Source: Planctomycetales bacterium
Lineage (GTDB): Bacteria; Planctomycetota; Planctomycetia; Pirellulales; Thermoguttaceae
Direction: 5' to 3'
DNA: 10,319 nucleotides
Assembly: GCA_007127495.1 (NCBI GenBank)
Contig: SKZG01000578.1
Location: forward strand, 1 to 10,319
A model generated the notes under the pieces. It was not told where the DNA came from, did not search any database, and saw only the letters and a program-made list of their open reading frames with translations. Numbering within the stretch: position 1 is the stretch's first letter; each line of letters opens with the position of its first letter. A program made the position numbers and the translations under genes. Shown piece after piece: positions 1-6,887 of the stretch.

Positions 1-608
1 AGGGCCTCCTCGACCGCTCCCCTGCCATCGTCCGACGACGGATCGCTCAGCCGGTCCAAAGGCCCGGGCTGCGCAGGTGTCGATGGATCCAGCCGCCGAT
101 CCAACTCGTCGATATACTGCCCGAGAACACTGCGCACCTCTTCGGGCAATACCGGTTCGGCGCGCTGAATCAGCCGCGCGATGTAATGCCCGGAACGCGA
201 CCTCAACACGGCTTGTCGGGCGGTCTCGGAAAGCGTCACGGCAAAGAAGGTAATGATCAGGCACAGCGCCACACCTTTCAGCCCGCCGAACAATGCCCCG
301 ATCTGACGGTCGAACTCCTGAAGTTGTACCCGATCGATCGCCCGCGACACCATCCGGAACACCACCCAAACCAGCAGTGAAACGGCGACATACAGGACCA
401 GCATGGCAACGAACCGATTCCAAGGTTCGCTGCTACCAAAAAGGGGCGCAATCCCCTCACTATAGCGGATTGCCACCATCGCGCTGAGCACCAGTGAAGC
501 GAGCGAGGCGACCTGCCACGCCATGCCCTTCCATGCACCAAAGCCGATCGTCACTACCAACACTGCCAACATGCCCAAGTCATAAGCTTCCAAAGGCAGG
601 CTCTCCAT
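1..608 (-). CDS. CvpA-family inner-membrane protein, C-terminus cut by window edge
   Basis: Translating the minus strand from the ATG at 608 gives an uninterrupted frame to the window edge, with 202 residues visible and the C-terminus missing. The start MESLPLEAYDLGMLAVLVV, followed by GAWKGMAWQVASLASLVLS, matches the N-terminus of the CvpA family (colicin V production protein). Four hydrophobic segments are visible at about residues 11-25, 32-48, 65-84 and 104-124. A hydrophilic tail rich in charged and proline residues follows from about 145 to the edge. CvpA proteins are small multi-pass membrane proteins linked to envelope homeostasis; their biochemical role is not settled. A weak Shine-Dalgarno-like GGA lies about 9 nt before the ATG. 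The gene is divergent from the hydrolase at 930. The family call is from sequence resemblance; the exact function here is unknown. Confidence 0.82.
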   Translation of the reverse strand, partial: MESLPLEAYDLGMLAVLVVTIGFGAWKGMAWQVASLASLVLSAMVAIRYSEGIAPLFGSSEPWNRFVAMLVLYVAVSLLVWVVFRMVSRAIDRVQLQEFDRQIGALFGGLKGVALCLIITFFAVTLSETARQAVLRSRSGHYIARLIQRAEPVLPEEVRSVLGQYIDELDRRLDPSTPAQPGPLDRLSDPSSDDGRGAVEEA

Positions 609-929
609 GGCGTTGTTTCCTGGGGTCCGGGTTCCCGGGCGAGTTTGCCGGCCCACGCCGGACGACACGCCCGAAAGTATACCGATAGCACGCTACCGGG
701 CGAATGCCAAAGCCGGGCGGGCAGGGCGGGCCCGATCGGGGCACCGTCGAACATGAAATCGCTCGCATCATACACGGTAGTCGCGACTTGCGTAACCTCT
801 GACGCAGACTCTTTGTCCAGTGCTACTGCAGCCATCGCTGCTATCATGCGAAATTGCTATTGGTACGGCGCTGGCGGGTCGGGTACAAAACGCGCGTAAG
901 CCACACACCGCGTTATCCCCGTCCGTCCC
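609..929. promoter_or_regulatory. Divergent intergenic region between cvpA-like and hydrolase genes
   Basis: This 321-bp gap separates two divergent genes and holds no convincing ORF. On the minus strand a weak promoter candidate is TTCGCC (704-699), 17 bp, TATACT (681-676), which would give a leader of roughly 60 nt for the CvpA gene. On the plus strand TTGGTA (860-865), 18 bp, TACAAA (884-889) is an equally weak candidate for the hydrolase gene. Neither is close to consensus in both boxes. No Shine-Dalgarno sequence precedes the hydrolase ATG. I see no repeat or RNA gene here. Confidence 0.3.
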
Positions 930-1634
930 ATGGCCAACTTCAAGACCCACCTGACCTTCAGCACGCTTGTTGGCACCGGCTACGGAGTCACGGCGTACAT
1001 GATGTTCGACATGCCGCTTCCCACGTGCATCCTGGCGGGGGGATTGTGCAGCGTGTCCGGCATGTTGCCCGACATCGACAGCGACTCGGGCGTTCCCCTT
1101 CGCGAGAGCCTGGCCTTTGGCGCCGCCGTCGTGCCGATGATGCTGGTCGACCGGTTGCAGCAGCTTGGGCTTTCGACCGAATCGATCGTCTTGGCGGGCG
1201 CGGCTACGTACCTGTTCATCCGCTTCATTTTCGCGCGGCTCGTGAAAATGCATACGGTCCACCGCGGCATGTTCCACAGCATCCCGGCCGCCGTGATCTT
1301 CGGTGAGGTGGCGTTTCTTCTCGCCTCGGGCGACGTAAACATGCGTCTTTACAAGGCCGCCGCGGTATTTATCGGGTACGTTTCGCATCTCATGCTCGAC
1401 GAGATTTACAGCATCGAGTGGGCCAGGGGGCGGCTCCGATTAAAACGGTCGTTCGGCACCGCACTCAAGGTATGGGGAAGGAAGTGGTGGCCGAACCTCG
1501 CTGTCTTCGCCAAGCTGGCAATCCTAAGTTACGTGGCGCTGAAGGAGCCCGGCTGGATGGATCAATACCAGCGGCATGTTCGCCCACACGTGGAGCAGGC
1601 CGCCACGCAGTTCATCGACCGCGTGATCCGGTAA
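930..1634 (+). CDS. YdjM/DUF457-type membrane metal-dependent hydrolase
   Basis: The 234-residue protein has the pattern of the LexA-binding, inner-membrane-associated putative hydrolase group (YdjM, DUF457). The metal-ligand motifs appear in order: KTH at 5-7, LPDID at 46-50, HRGMFHS at 111-117, and H153 followed by LDE at 156-158. The last motifs sit in the context HLMLDEIYSIEW. Hydrophobic segments lie at about 33-45, 62-73, 86-102, 119-132 and 143-152, consistent with several membrane passes with the His/Asp residues near the membrane face. The family resembles phospholipase-C-like metal hydrolases, but no substrate is established. The ATG at 930 is the first start after an in-frame stop (897-899) and has no visible Shine-Dalgarno. 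The gene is convergent with dtd, and a structured repeat lies between them. Confidence 0.8.
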   Translation: MANFKTHLTFSTLVGTGYGVTAYMMFDMPLPTCILAGGLCSVSGMLPDIDSDSGVPLRESLAFGAAVVPMMLVDRLQQLGLSTESIVLAGAATYLFIRFIFARLVKMHTVHRGMFHSIPAAVIFGEVAFLLASGDVNMRLYKAAAVFIGYVSHLMLDEIYSIEWARGRLRLKRSFGTALKVWGRKWWPNLAVFAKLAILSYVALKEPGWMDQYQRHVRPHVEQAATQFIDRVIR

Positions 1635-1686
1635 GGCCGGAGCCGCGCGCTGGTAAGCTCGCCGCGGCGTGAAACTGCGCATTTCC

Positions 1687-1740
1687 GTAGGATGGGCTTT
1701 AGCCCGTCAAAGCGAAGACGTTCAAGAATGTCCATCCTAC
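1687..1740. repeat. 54-bp cloverleaf-like palindromic intergenic repeat
   Basis: The element begins GTAGGATGG (1687-1695) and ends with its perfect complement CCATCCTAC (1732-1740). Two further hairpins sit inside: GGGCTTTAGCCC (1694-1705) and GACGTTC-AA-GAATGTC (1717-1732), the latter with one G.U wobble if transcribed. The three helices can form a three-way junction. The outer stem may extend further, since TGCGC lies 5' and GCGCA 3' of it. It lies in the 133-bp gap between the convergent hydrolase and dtd genes, so it could terminate transcription from both sides. There is no T-run. From memory, GTAGGATGGGCTTTAGCCC-type units recur in planctomycete intergenic DNA; this cannot be verified here. 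No flanking target duplication is seen. Confidence 0.7.
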
Positions 1741-1767
1741 AAAAGCGCAAAAACGGCACGCTCTGTC

Positions 1768-2229
1768 TCAGCCCCCGGAACAGCACGCCGCCGCGCTGTC
1801 AACCAGCAAGGTCACCGGCCCGTCGTTGACAAGTTCCACCTCCATGTGCTGGCGAAAGCAGCCGGTCGATACTTCGATTCCCAGTTTGCGCACCGCGGCC
1901 ACGAATGTCGAATACATGGCTTCGGCCTGCTGAGGGGGCGCGGCGTCGGTGAAACTGGGGCGGCGGCCTTTACGGCAATCGCCCAGCAGGGTGAACTGGC
2001 TCACGACGAGCATGGCGCCCCCGGCCTCGGTCAACGCCCGATTCATCTTGCCCTCGGCGTCGTCGAATATTCGCAGCCCGGCGAGCTTCTTCGCGAGCCA
2101 ATTGGCGTCGCGTTCCGTGTCGGTGCGAGCAACCCCGAGCAGCACCAGCAAACCGGCGCCGATCTGCCCGCAAACTTCGCCGCCCACCGTGACTCGGGCG
2201 TGTTGGACACGTTGTACGCATGCGATCAT
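1768..2229 (-). CDS. dtd: D-aminoacyl-tRNA deacylase
   Basis: The 153-residue protein starts [19 protein letters not shown], the usual beginning of bacterial Dtd, and is close to the family length of about 145-150. The catalytic-region motif SQFTLLGD lies at 77-84. The Gly-cisPro motif is GPVT at 137-140, followed by LLVDS. Dtd hydrolyses D-amino acids (and misacylated glycine) from tRNA in the cytoplasm, protecting translation; it works as a homodimer with the GP motif reaching across subunits. The frame stays open upstream to about 2775, but that part overlaps pdxA antisense and has no Dtd homology, so the ATG at 2229 is the start. No strong Shine-Dalgarno is visible. The C-terminal tail ACCSGG is slightly unusual. 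The gene is divergent from pdxA, with a 105-bp gap. Confidence 0.95.
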   Translation of the reverse strand: MIACVQRVQHARVTVGGEVCGQIGAGLLVLLGVARTDTERDANWLAKKLAGLRIFDDAEGKMNRALTEAGGAMLVVSQFTLLGDCRKGRRPSFTDAAPPQQAEAMYSTFVAAVRKLGIEVSTGCFRQHMEVELVNDGPVTLLVDSAAACCSGG

Positions 2230-2250
2230 AGCACTTACGATACGCCACTC

Positions 2251-2279
2251 TTGGCAGAATTGCCAGCGGGGACTATGAT
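2251..2279 (+). promoter_or_regulatory. Candidate sigma70-type promoter of pdxA with palindrome over -35
   Basis: TTGGCA (2251-2256), a 17-bp spacer and TATGAT (2274-2279) each match the sigma70 consensus at 5 of 6 positions. The position predicts a leader of about 50 nt before the pdxA ATG at 2335. The -35 box is the left half of an inverted repeat TGGCA-GAAT-TGCCA (2252-2265), which could be a binding site for a regulator; this is inference. The same gap must carry the dtd promoter on the other strand, for which no good match is seen. Confidence 0.5.
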
Positions 2280-2334
2280 TACGAGGTTGGCCAGGAAGGC
2301 GGACAGGATTTGAACTTGGCCGGCGGGAGTTTCC

Positions 2335-3402
2335 ATGTCGCAGCGCACCCCATCTCAGCCCAAACGCCCCCTGATTGCCCTGACCATGGGCGATGCGGCC
2401 GGCATTGGTCCGGAAATCATCGCAGGCTCCTGGCCGGAGACGGTCATCCATGACTGGTGTCGCCCCTTCGTGGTCGGCCACCCGGAAATCATGCGCCGCG
2501 CGGTGGCGTTGTGGCAGAATCGGGTGGAGGTGGTCGAGATCCGTTCGGCGGCGGAGGCCGATCCACACCCCGGCCGAATTCCTTGCCTGCCGTGCTGCCG
2601 CGACGACGTGCTGGACGTCGCCCCGGGCCGAATCGACCCGCGAGCCGGTCAGGCGGCGTTCGACGCGGTGGTCGCTGCCGGCGGATTGGCCATGGCAGGC
2701 GAGGTCGACGCCGTGACGACCGCCCCGCTGCAGAAGAAGGCCCTGCGCGAAGCCGGTCACCTGCATCCCGGCCACACGGAACTTCTGGCCGAAATTTGCG
2801 GCGTTTCAGACGTCGAGCATTTTGCCATGATGCTGTACTTGGCGCCGAGCGACGACCTCCCCCTGGGCCCCAGCGGACTGGCCGTCGTGCATGTGACCCT
2901 GCACACGGCCATGGCCGACGCCCTGGCGCAGCTTTCCGAGCAGGCCGTGCTGGGCAAGGCCAGACTGGCCGACCGGTTCATGACGCAAATCATGGGGGGG
3001 CAACCGCGAATTGGCGTTTGCGCCGTCAATCCCCACGCCGGCGAAGATGGCCTGTTCGGCGATGAGGAACGGCGAATTATCGCCCCCGCCATCGCACGCG
3101 GACGTGCGGAGGGATTGCGCCTGGAGGGGCCGGTATCCAGCGATTCCGTATTCGTCCAAGCCCGCGACGGCCGATTCGACGCCGTCGTGGCCATGTACCA
3201 CGATCAAGGGCATATTGCGCTGAAGCTGCTGGGGATGCACCGGGCGGTGAACGTCACCCTGGGACTGCCGATCATCCGCACCAGCGTAGCCCACGGCACC
3301 GCGATGGACATCGCCTGGACGCGCCGCGCGGAAACCAGCGGCATGATCGAGGCCGTCCGCGTGGCAAGCCAGTTGGCCGGCGGCCGTTGCGCCAAGCGTT
3401 AG
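2335..3402 (+). CDS. pdxA: 4-hydroxythreonine-4-phosphate dehydrogenase (PdxA family)
   Basis: This 355-residue protein is a full-length PdxA. PdxA oxidises and decarboxylates 4-phosphohydroxy-L-threonine with NAD(P) to 3-amino-1-hydroxyacetone 1-phosphate, the substrate PdxJ uses to make pyridoxine 5'-phosphate. Motifs in order: [12 protein letters not shown] at 17-28; PGHTE at 145-149; HVTLHTA at 186-192; NPHAGE at 232-237; [15 protein letters not shown] at 286-300; [20 protein letters not shown] at 309-328. The expected metal-binding histidines are H147, H190 and H289. The usual GDPAGIGPE has Ala for Pro at residue 21. GGGAG lies 5 nt before the ATG. The gene stands alone: divergent from dtd and tail-to-tail with the sigma gene only 18 bp away. 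The paralogous PdxA2 group acts on D-threonate/D-erythronate phosphates and cannot be excluded from sequence alone. Confidence 0.93.
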   Translation: MSQRTPSQPKRPLIALTMGDAAGIGPEIIAGSWPETVIHDWCRPFVVGHPEIMRRAVALWQNRVEVVEIRSAAEADPHPGRIPCLPCCRDDVLDVAPGRIDPRAGQAAFDAVVAAGGLAMAGEVDAVTTAPLQKKALREAGHLHPGHTELLAEICGVSDVEHFAMMLYLAPSDDLPLGPSGLAVVHVTLHTAMADALAQLSEQAVLGKARLADRFMTQIMGGQPRIGVCAVNPHAGEDGLFGDEERRIIAPAIARGRAEGLRLEGPVSSDSVFVQARDGRFDAVVAMYHDQGHIALKLLGMHRAVNVTLGLPIIRTSVAHGTAMDIAWTRRAETSGMIEAVRVASQLAGGRCAKR

Positions 3403-3420
3403 GGCACGCGTTCGCGGCCT

Positions 3421-4008
3421 TCAGCCGGTGGGCTGGCTCACGCTCGCGTCGCGCATCTTCTGCCGGGCACGGCTGAGGATGGGCCCAATGCTGTTCATCG
3501 GCATACCCACGTGGGAGCTGATTTCCTGGTAGCTCTTGCCTTCCATGTGGTAAAGCTTCACCACTTCGGCTTCCCGGTCGGGCAACCCCGCGAGCAATCG
3601 GGCCACTTCCTCTTGGCTTTCCACCCGATCCTCAACCGGCGGCTGAGTGTCGGCAACGTTGCCGACGGCTTCTTGCGGATTCCCTGCCCCGAGCCGGGCA
3701 ATGGTGTTCCGATCCATCATCGCTCGCACGATGGTCCGACGGGCTACCACGGTAAGATAGGTTGCCAAACTGCTTTCGCCCCGGAACTTGCGAAGCACCG
3801 CCAGGTCGTCTTTGATCACGTTCAGGAGAACCTCCGCGCACAGATCGTCGCGGTCCTCGGGGCCCAACCTAACACTTCGCGACTGGGCCGTATGATGGAC
3901 CACGTGCAGGATCAGGCCCATGAAGCGGTCGACAAAGTCCTCCCACGCCCTGGGCCTTTTATCCAGGCATCGCTGAAGCAAGTTTCGGTCAATTTCGGAG
4001 AGTGCCAC
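3421..4008 (-). CDS. ECF-like RNA polymerase sigma-70 family factor
   Basis: From the GTG at 4008 the protein is 195 residues. Residues 20-98 fit sigma region 2, including KFRGESSLATYLTVVARR at 74-91, the region 2.3/2.4 core helix that recognises the -10 box. Residues 133-186 fit region 4, with the helix-turn-helix SYQEISSHVGMPMNSIGPILSRARQKM at 159-185. There is no region 1 or 3, as in ECF factors. The frame extends to an ATG at 4101, but GTG 4008 is preferred. GAGGGG lies 9 nt before it, the protein then begins VALSEIDRNLLQ as I recall in planctomycete homologues, and the likely promoter at 4110-4138 would put the upstream ATG at or before the transcription start. No anti-sigma gene is adjacent, so the signal and regulon are unknown. 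The gene is convergent with pdxA. Confidence 0.88.
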   Translation of the reverse strand: MALSEIDRNLLQRCLDKRPRAWEDFVDRFMGLILHVVHHTAQSRSVRLGPEDRDDLCAEVLLNVIKDDLAVLRKFRGESSLATYLTVVARRTIVRAMMDRNTIARLGAGNPQEAVGNVADTQPPVEDRVESQEEVARLLAGLPDREAEVVKLYHMEGKSYQEISSHVGMPMNSIGPILSRARQKMRDASVSQPTG

Positions 4009-4109
4009 GCTATCGGTCCCCTCATCGTAGGCAGAGCCCTGTTGGCAGCCAAGCTGGCGGTGCCGGAAAGTTGGCAAGTGGCCCGATGCAACCTCCAGCA
4101 CCTACGTAT

Positions 4110-4138
4110 ATTGTACACACCGGTAGTGCTCGACGCAA
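4110..4138 (-). promoter_or_regulatory. Candidate sigma70-type promoter of the sigma-factor gene
   Basis: Read on the minus strand, TTGCGT (4138-4133), a 17-bp spacer and TACAAT (4115-4110) form a good promoter (4/6 and 5/6 to consensus). Transcription would start near 4103 and leave a leader of about 95 nt before the GTG at 4008. This location supports the GTG as the true start of the sigma gene. Confidence 0.5.
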
Positions 4139-4318
4139 GACAACCCAAGAAGTGGGGTAAGGAAGGCCCCCTCCAACAGCGGCTGCCGTAGCGGAGCCCC
4201 TCCCATTTGCAGGCTGTTCCGGTGTTTCTTTACACACGCCGGTGCCGATGCTAAGGTTGTCTGGAACCGGTGAACGGTTACGGTTGCCAAAACGCGAACG
4301 CGAGAACGTGGTTGACAG
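4139..4318. other. Gene-free stretch upstream of ugd
   Basis: This is the upstream part of a 310-bp divergent gap. No ORF with family resemblance is seen. An imperfect hairpin, CCGG-TGT-TTCTTT-ACA-CACG-CCGG, lies at about 4219-4242. No -35/-10 pair close to consensus was found for ugd, and no clear Shine-Dalgarno precedes its ATG at 4319. Short repeats of ACGGTT and ACGCGA near 4270-4305 look like chance composition. Confidence 0.3.
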
Positions 4319-5683
4319 ATGAGAATCCTTTGCATTGGAGCGGGCTACGTCGGAGGGCCGACCATGGCCGTGATCGCCTCAAAGTGTCCCGATATCCGCG
4401 TCGTCGTTGCCGACATCGACCCCGACCGCATCGCCGCATGGCAGTCGGGCGAACCGCCGATCTATGAGCCCGGACTGCGCGAGGTGGTGCGCTCGGCGAT
4501 CCATCGAAATCTGTTTTTTACAACCGATGTTGCCGGCTCCGTGGAAGACGCCGACCTGATTTTCGTCAGCGTGAATACTCCGACCAAGACGTTTGGCGAG
4601 GGGGCCGGCAAAGCTTCCGACTTGCAGTACTGGGAAGCCACCGCCAGGACGATCTTGGCAAACGCAAAAACCCACAAAATTGTTGTCGAAAAAAGTACAC
4701 TTCCGGTTCGAACCGCCGAAGCCATGGCGCGCATCCTGACTTCGAAGTCGTCGGCGGTCTGCTTCGATGTCCTTTCGAACCCCGAGTTCTTGGCCGAGGG
4801 CTCTGCGATTCGCGATCTGGAGTGTCCCGACCGCGTATTGATTGGCGGAGAGGCGAGCGAACGCGGCCGTCGGGCGACCGAGGTCTTGGCCGGCATTTAC
4901 GCTCGATGGGTCCCGGAGGACCGCATCCTGAAAACCAACGTCTGGTCGAGCGAGCTTTCCAAACTGGCCGCCAATGCCATGTTGGCACAACGGATCAGCT
5001 CGATCAACGCCCTCTCGGAGTTATGCGAGGCGACTGAAGCCGACGTCGCCGAGGTGGCCTGCGCCATCGGAATGGACCGGCGAATCGGCCGCGAGTTCCT
5101 GCAGGCAAGCGTGGGCTTCGGGGGCTCCTGTTTCAAGAAAGATATTCTGAATCTTGTCTATTTGTGCGAGCATTTCGGCTTGCAGGCAATCGCCGACTAT
5201 TGGCTGCAAGTGGTTCGCATCAATGAGCATCAACAGGAGCGATTCGCTCGCAATATCGTTTCGACGATGTTCAATACCGTTGTTGGCAAGCGGATTGCAA
5301 TTTTCGGCTTCGCGTTCAAGGCGAATACCGGCGATACGCGGGAGAGCCCCGCGAATTATGTCTGCCGGCGTCTGGTCGAGGAGCGTGCAAGAGTGGTCGT
5401 TACCGATCCGCAGGCGCTGGACAATGCACGGCGCGACCTGGCCGATTTGGGCGATGCCGTCACTTTCGAGCCCGACCCCATGCGGGCTGTGGAGGGCGCA
5501 CACGCTTTCGCCGTGCTGACGGAATGGGATCTCTACCGCGGGATGGACTACCAAGCAATTCACGATCGCATGGAACATCCTGCTTTCTGCTTCGACGGGC
5601 GCAACCTATTGAACCACGCCGCGTTGTTCGACCTCGGGTTCAATGTCTACCCGATCGGCAAGGTGCCCCTGACGCATCTGTAG
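4319..5683 (+). CDS. ugd: UDP-glucose 6-dehydrogenase, animal/plant-like type
   Basis: The 454-residue enzyme oxidises UDP-glucose with two NAD+ to UDP-glucuronate, a precursor for surface polysaccharides. The Rossmann motif GAGYVG is at 7-12. NTPTKTFGEGAGKASDLQYWE (86-106) is followed by the EKST motif (124-127) and SNPEFLAEGSAI (153-164), which carries catalytic Glu159/160. WSSELSKLAANA (209-220) includes Lys216 and Asn220. SVGFGGSCFKKDILNLV (264-280) includes the catalytic thioester Cys271 and Asp275. The C-terminal UDP-binding domain begins with VGKRIAIFGFAFKANTGDTRESPA (322-345). Length and wording match the eukaryotic UGDH class (about 460-490 residues) more closely than the short bacterial Ugd class (about 390). 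No glycosyltransferase or other sugar-nucleotide gene is adjacent. The gene is convergent with the HNH gene; a hairpin follows its stop. Confidence 0.95.
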   Translation: MRILCIGAGYVGGPTMAVIASKCPDIRVVVADIDPDRIAAWQSGEPPIYEPGLREVVRSAIHRNLFFTTDVAGSVEDADLIFVSVNTPTKTFGEGAGKASDLQYWEATARTILANAKTHKIVVEKSTLPVRTAEAMARILTSKSSAVCFDVLSNPEFLAEGSAIRDLECPDRVLIGGEASERGRRATEVLAGIYARWVPEDRILKTNVWSSELSKLAANAMLAQRISSINALSELCEATEADVAEVACAIGMDRRIGREFLQASVGFGGSCFKKDILNLVYLCEHFGLQAIADYWLQVVRINEHQQERFARNIVSTMFNTVVGKRIAIFGFAFKANTGDTRESPANYVCRRLVEERARVVVTDPQALDNARRDLADLGDAVTFEPDPMRAVEGAHAFAVLTEWDLYRGMDYQAIHDRMEHPAFCFDGRNLLNHAALFDLGFNVYPIGKVPLTHL

Positions 5684-5713
5684 CGCCCGGTCCACGTGCA
5701 TGCAAACCGGGCG
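5684..5713 (+). terminator. Hairpin directly after ugd stop, terminator-like
   Basis: CGCCCGGT (5684-5691) and ACCGGGCG (5706-5713) are perfect 8-bp complements with a 14-nt loop, starting at the base after the ugd stop codon. There is no T-run on either side, so intrinsic termination is unproven. It sits between the convergent ugd and HNH genes and could also protect mRNA 3' ends. Confidence 0.45.
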
Positions 5714-5775
5714 GGCCCCCTCGCGGCGGAACGACTGGTCCATGGGCAGCTACCCTCTGTCATGGATAATCCCGG

Positions 5776-6489
5776 TTAGTCGCACGCACCAACGTCCCAC
5801 AATACCCCTTCAAGCCAGGTGCGCCAGCTTGCGTACTTTGGGTTTCCCAATTTCAGCAGCAGGACGGGGTTGCGTTTGGGTCGCTCAGGCCGGCGCATGA
5901 GCCGCATTTTGGCCTCTTTCGGGGTGCGACCTCCCTTGCGGATATTACAGGCCAAGCAGGCGCAAACCACGTTCTCCCACGTGGTTTGCCCGCCGCGACT
6001 GCGAGGAATCACATGGTCGAGGCTGAGCTGATGCGTCGGAAAATGCTGCCCGCAGTATTGGCATACGTGGCCGTCGCGGGCGAGCAGGTTGCGGCGGTTC
6101 AGGTTCGTACGCTGCTTCGGCACGCGGTCAAAGTCGAGAAGGCGAATGACGCGCGGTACGCGAATTTCGAAGCTGACCGTGCGAATCCAATCGTCGTGGG
6201 GCTGTTTCTCCTGGGCAAGCATTTCGCTCACCTCACGCCACGAGTGGAAGCTATACGTGCCGAAGTTGCCCTGATCGACGTGGATCACCTCGGCCAGTTC
6301 CCGGTAGAGCAGCCCGAATGCCCGGCGTGCCGTAACCACGTGTACGGCCATATACTGCCGATTCAACACAAGAACGCTCGTTTGGAGGCCGGAACTCGGC
6401 ACCCTCGGAGCGACCGGCAATACCTTATGCCGGCTGGCCGCCGCCGGCACCCGCTGCATGCGTCGTTTGGCCTTGAGGATCCGGTGCAT
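5776..6489 (-). CDS. HNH endonuclease domain protein
   Basis: The 237-residue protein (numbered from the ATG at 6489) has a C-terminal HNH nuclease domain. CQYC at 143-146 and CLAC at 178-181 are the structural zinc ligands. LDHVIPRSRGG at 157-167 holds the Asp-His pair; WENVVCAC (171-178) and Asn182 complete the HNH signature. The N-terminal part, VLVLNRQYMAVHVVTARRAFGLL (39-61), is the segment that commonly precedes this HNH type in many bacteria. Such proteins are often stand-alone and chromosomal, with no known target; a metal-dependent DNA cleavage role is inferred from the domain. A TTG at 6495 could extend it by two residues, but GGGA sits 8 nt before the ATG and too near the TTG. The first 35 residues are basic and poorly conserved-looking. 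No methylase or toxin partner is adjacent. Confidence 0.88.
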   Translation of the reverse strand: MHRILKAKRRMQRVPAAASRHKVLPVAPRVPSSGLQTSVLVLNRQYMAVHVVTARRAFGLLYRELAEVIHVDQGNFGTYSFHSWREVSEMLAQEKQPHDDWIRTVSFEIRVPRVIRLLDFDRVPKQRTNLNRRNLLARDGHVCQYCGQHFPTHQLSLDHVIPRSRGGQTTWENVVCACLACNIRKGGRTPKEAKMRLMRRPERPKRNPVLLLKLGNPKYASWRTWLEGVLWDVGACD

Positions 6490-6523
6490 AGGCAAGTTCC
6501 CACGCTGGCGCCGGGCCGATCGT

Positions 6524-6628
6524 GCGGCCCCTCCACGCGGGGGCCGCCTTGGTGTGCGCGGCCCGGCAACCGATTGGCCCTTGGATCACGATGATGCCTA
6601 TTGTAACCGGCCGGCGCTTCCGGGGGAA
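6524..6628 (-). promoter_or_regulatory. HNH-gene leader with hairpin and weak promoter candidate
   Basis: GCGGCCCC (6524-6531) and GGGGCCGC (6540-6547) form a perfect 8-bp hairpin with an 8-nt loop, 35 bp upstream of the HNH start. Further upstream on the minus strand TACAAT (6605-6600) is a good -10 box, but the matching -35, TTCCCC (6628-6623), is poor. The rest of the 398-bp gap up to 6888 holds the promoter and the repeat element listed next, and no gene. Confidence 0.3.
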
Positions 6629-6683
6629 GACCCGGCTCCAGGCATGCCACGCACCCCGCGCCGCCGAACTTGAACAAACCGTC

Positions 6684-6713
6684 TTGCCAACCGGTGCCTC
6701 GTGGTAGTATCAT
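6684..6713 (+). promoter_or_regulatory. Candidate sigma70-type promoter of the zinc-ribbon gene
   Basis: TTGCCA (6684-6689), an 18-bp spacer and TATCAT (6708-6713) match consensus at 5/6 in each box. Transcription starting near 6720 would carry the whole 100-bp inverted-repeat element in a leader of about 170 nt before the ATG at 6888 and then read through the nuclease gene. Confidence 0.42.
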
Positions 6714-6757
6714 AAACGTGTTGGAGGCGGAGTGCCCTTTCTCATGACGGCAATCAG

Positions 6758-6873
6758 CCAAATTCGGCTCTTCCGTTTCTAGGTGTAGGCCGCTTGAATG
6801 TATCAGGCACACCCCGTGTGCCGTCCATGAAGCAAAGGCTGCCTGCACCGGGAAGCGGAAGGCCCCCAAATTC
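6758..6873 (+). mobile_element. Miniature inverted-repeat element, copy A, with 8-bp target duplication
   Basis: The 100-bp core (6766-6865) starts GGCTCTTCCG and ends CGGAAGGCCC. Its 25-bp ends are inverted repeats matching at 19 of 25 positions. The core is flanked by a perfect 8-bp direct repeat, CCAAATTC (6758-6765 and 6866-6873), the signature of target duplication on insertion. At its centre is a hairpin with a 7-bp stem, GGCACAC-CCC-GTGTGCC (6806-6822). The core matches the reverse complement of copy B at 82 of 100 positions with no gaps. No coding capacity is present, so it needs a transposase in trans. GG-start ends with CTCTT and 8-bp AT-rich duplications recall the ISL3 family; this assignment is from memory. 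It ends 14 bp before the ATG of the next gene. The plus strand was arbitrarily taken as its sense strand. Confidence 0.8.
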
Positions 6874-6887
6874 TTACCGGGAGCAGG

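Noticed and set aside
768..1388. 206-codon minus-strand frame across the hydrolase gene
   Set aside because: Shadow of the YdjM-type gene; charged low-complexity composition and no motifs.
2230..2775. N-terminal extension of the dtd frame to 335 residues
   Set aside because: It runs antisense through pdxA and its promoter and lacks homology, while Dtd proteins begin at MIACVQR-like residues, as at 2229.
5776..6495. HNH gene as part of a restriction or defence system
   Set aside because: No methylase, helicase, toxin or antitoxin gene is adjacent; this HNH type is commonly a stand-alone chromosomal gene.
6758..6873. CRISPR array or riboswitch
   Set aside because: There are only two units, inverted and about 1 kb apart, with terminal inverted repeats and target duplications; no regular spacers and no known aptamer motif.
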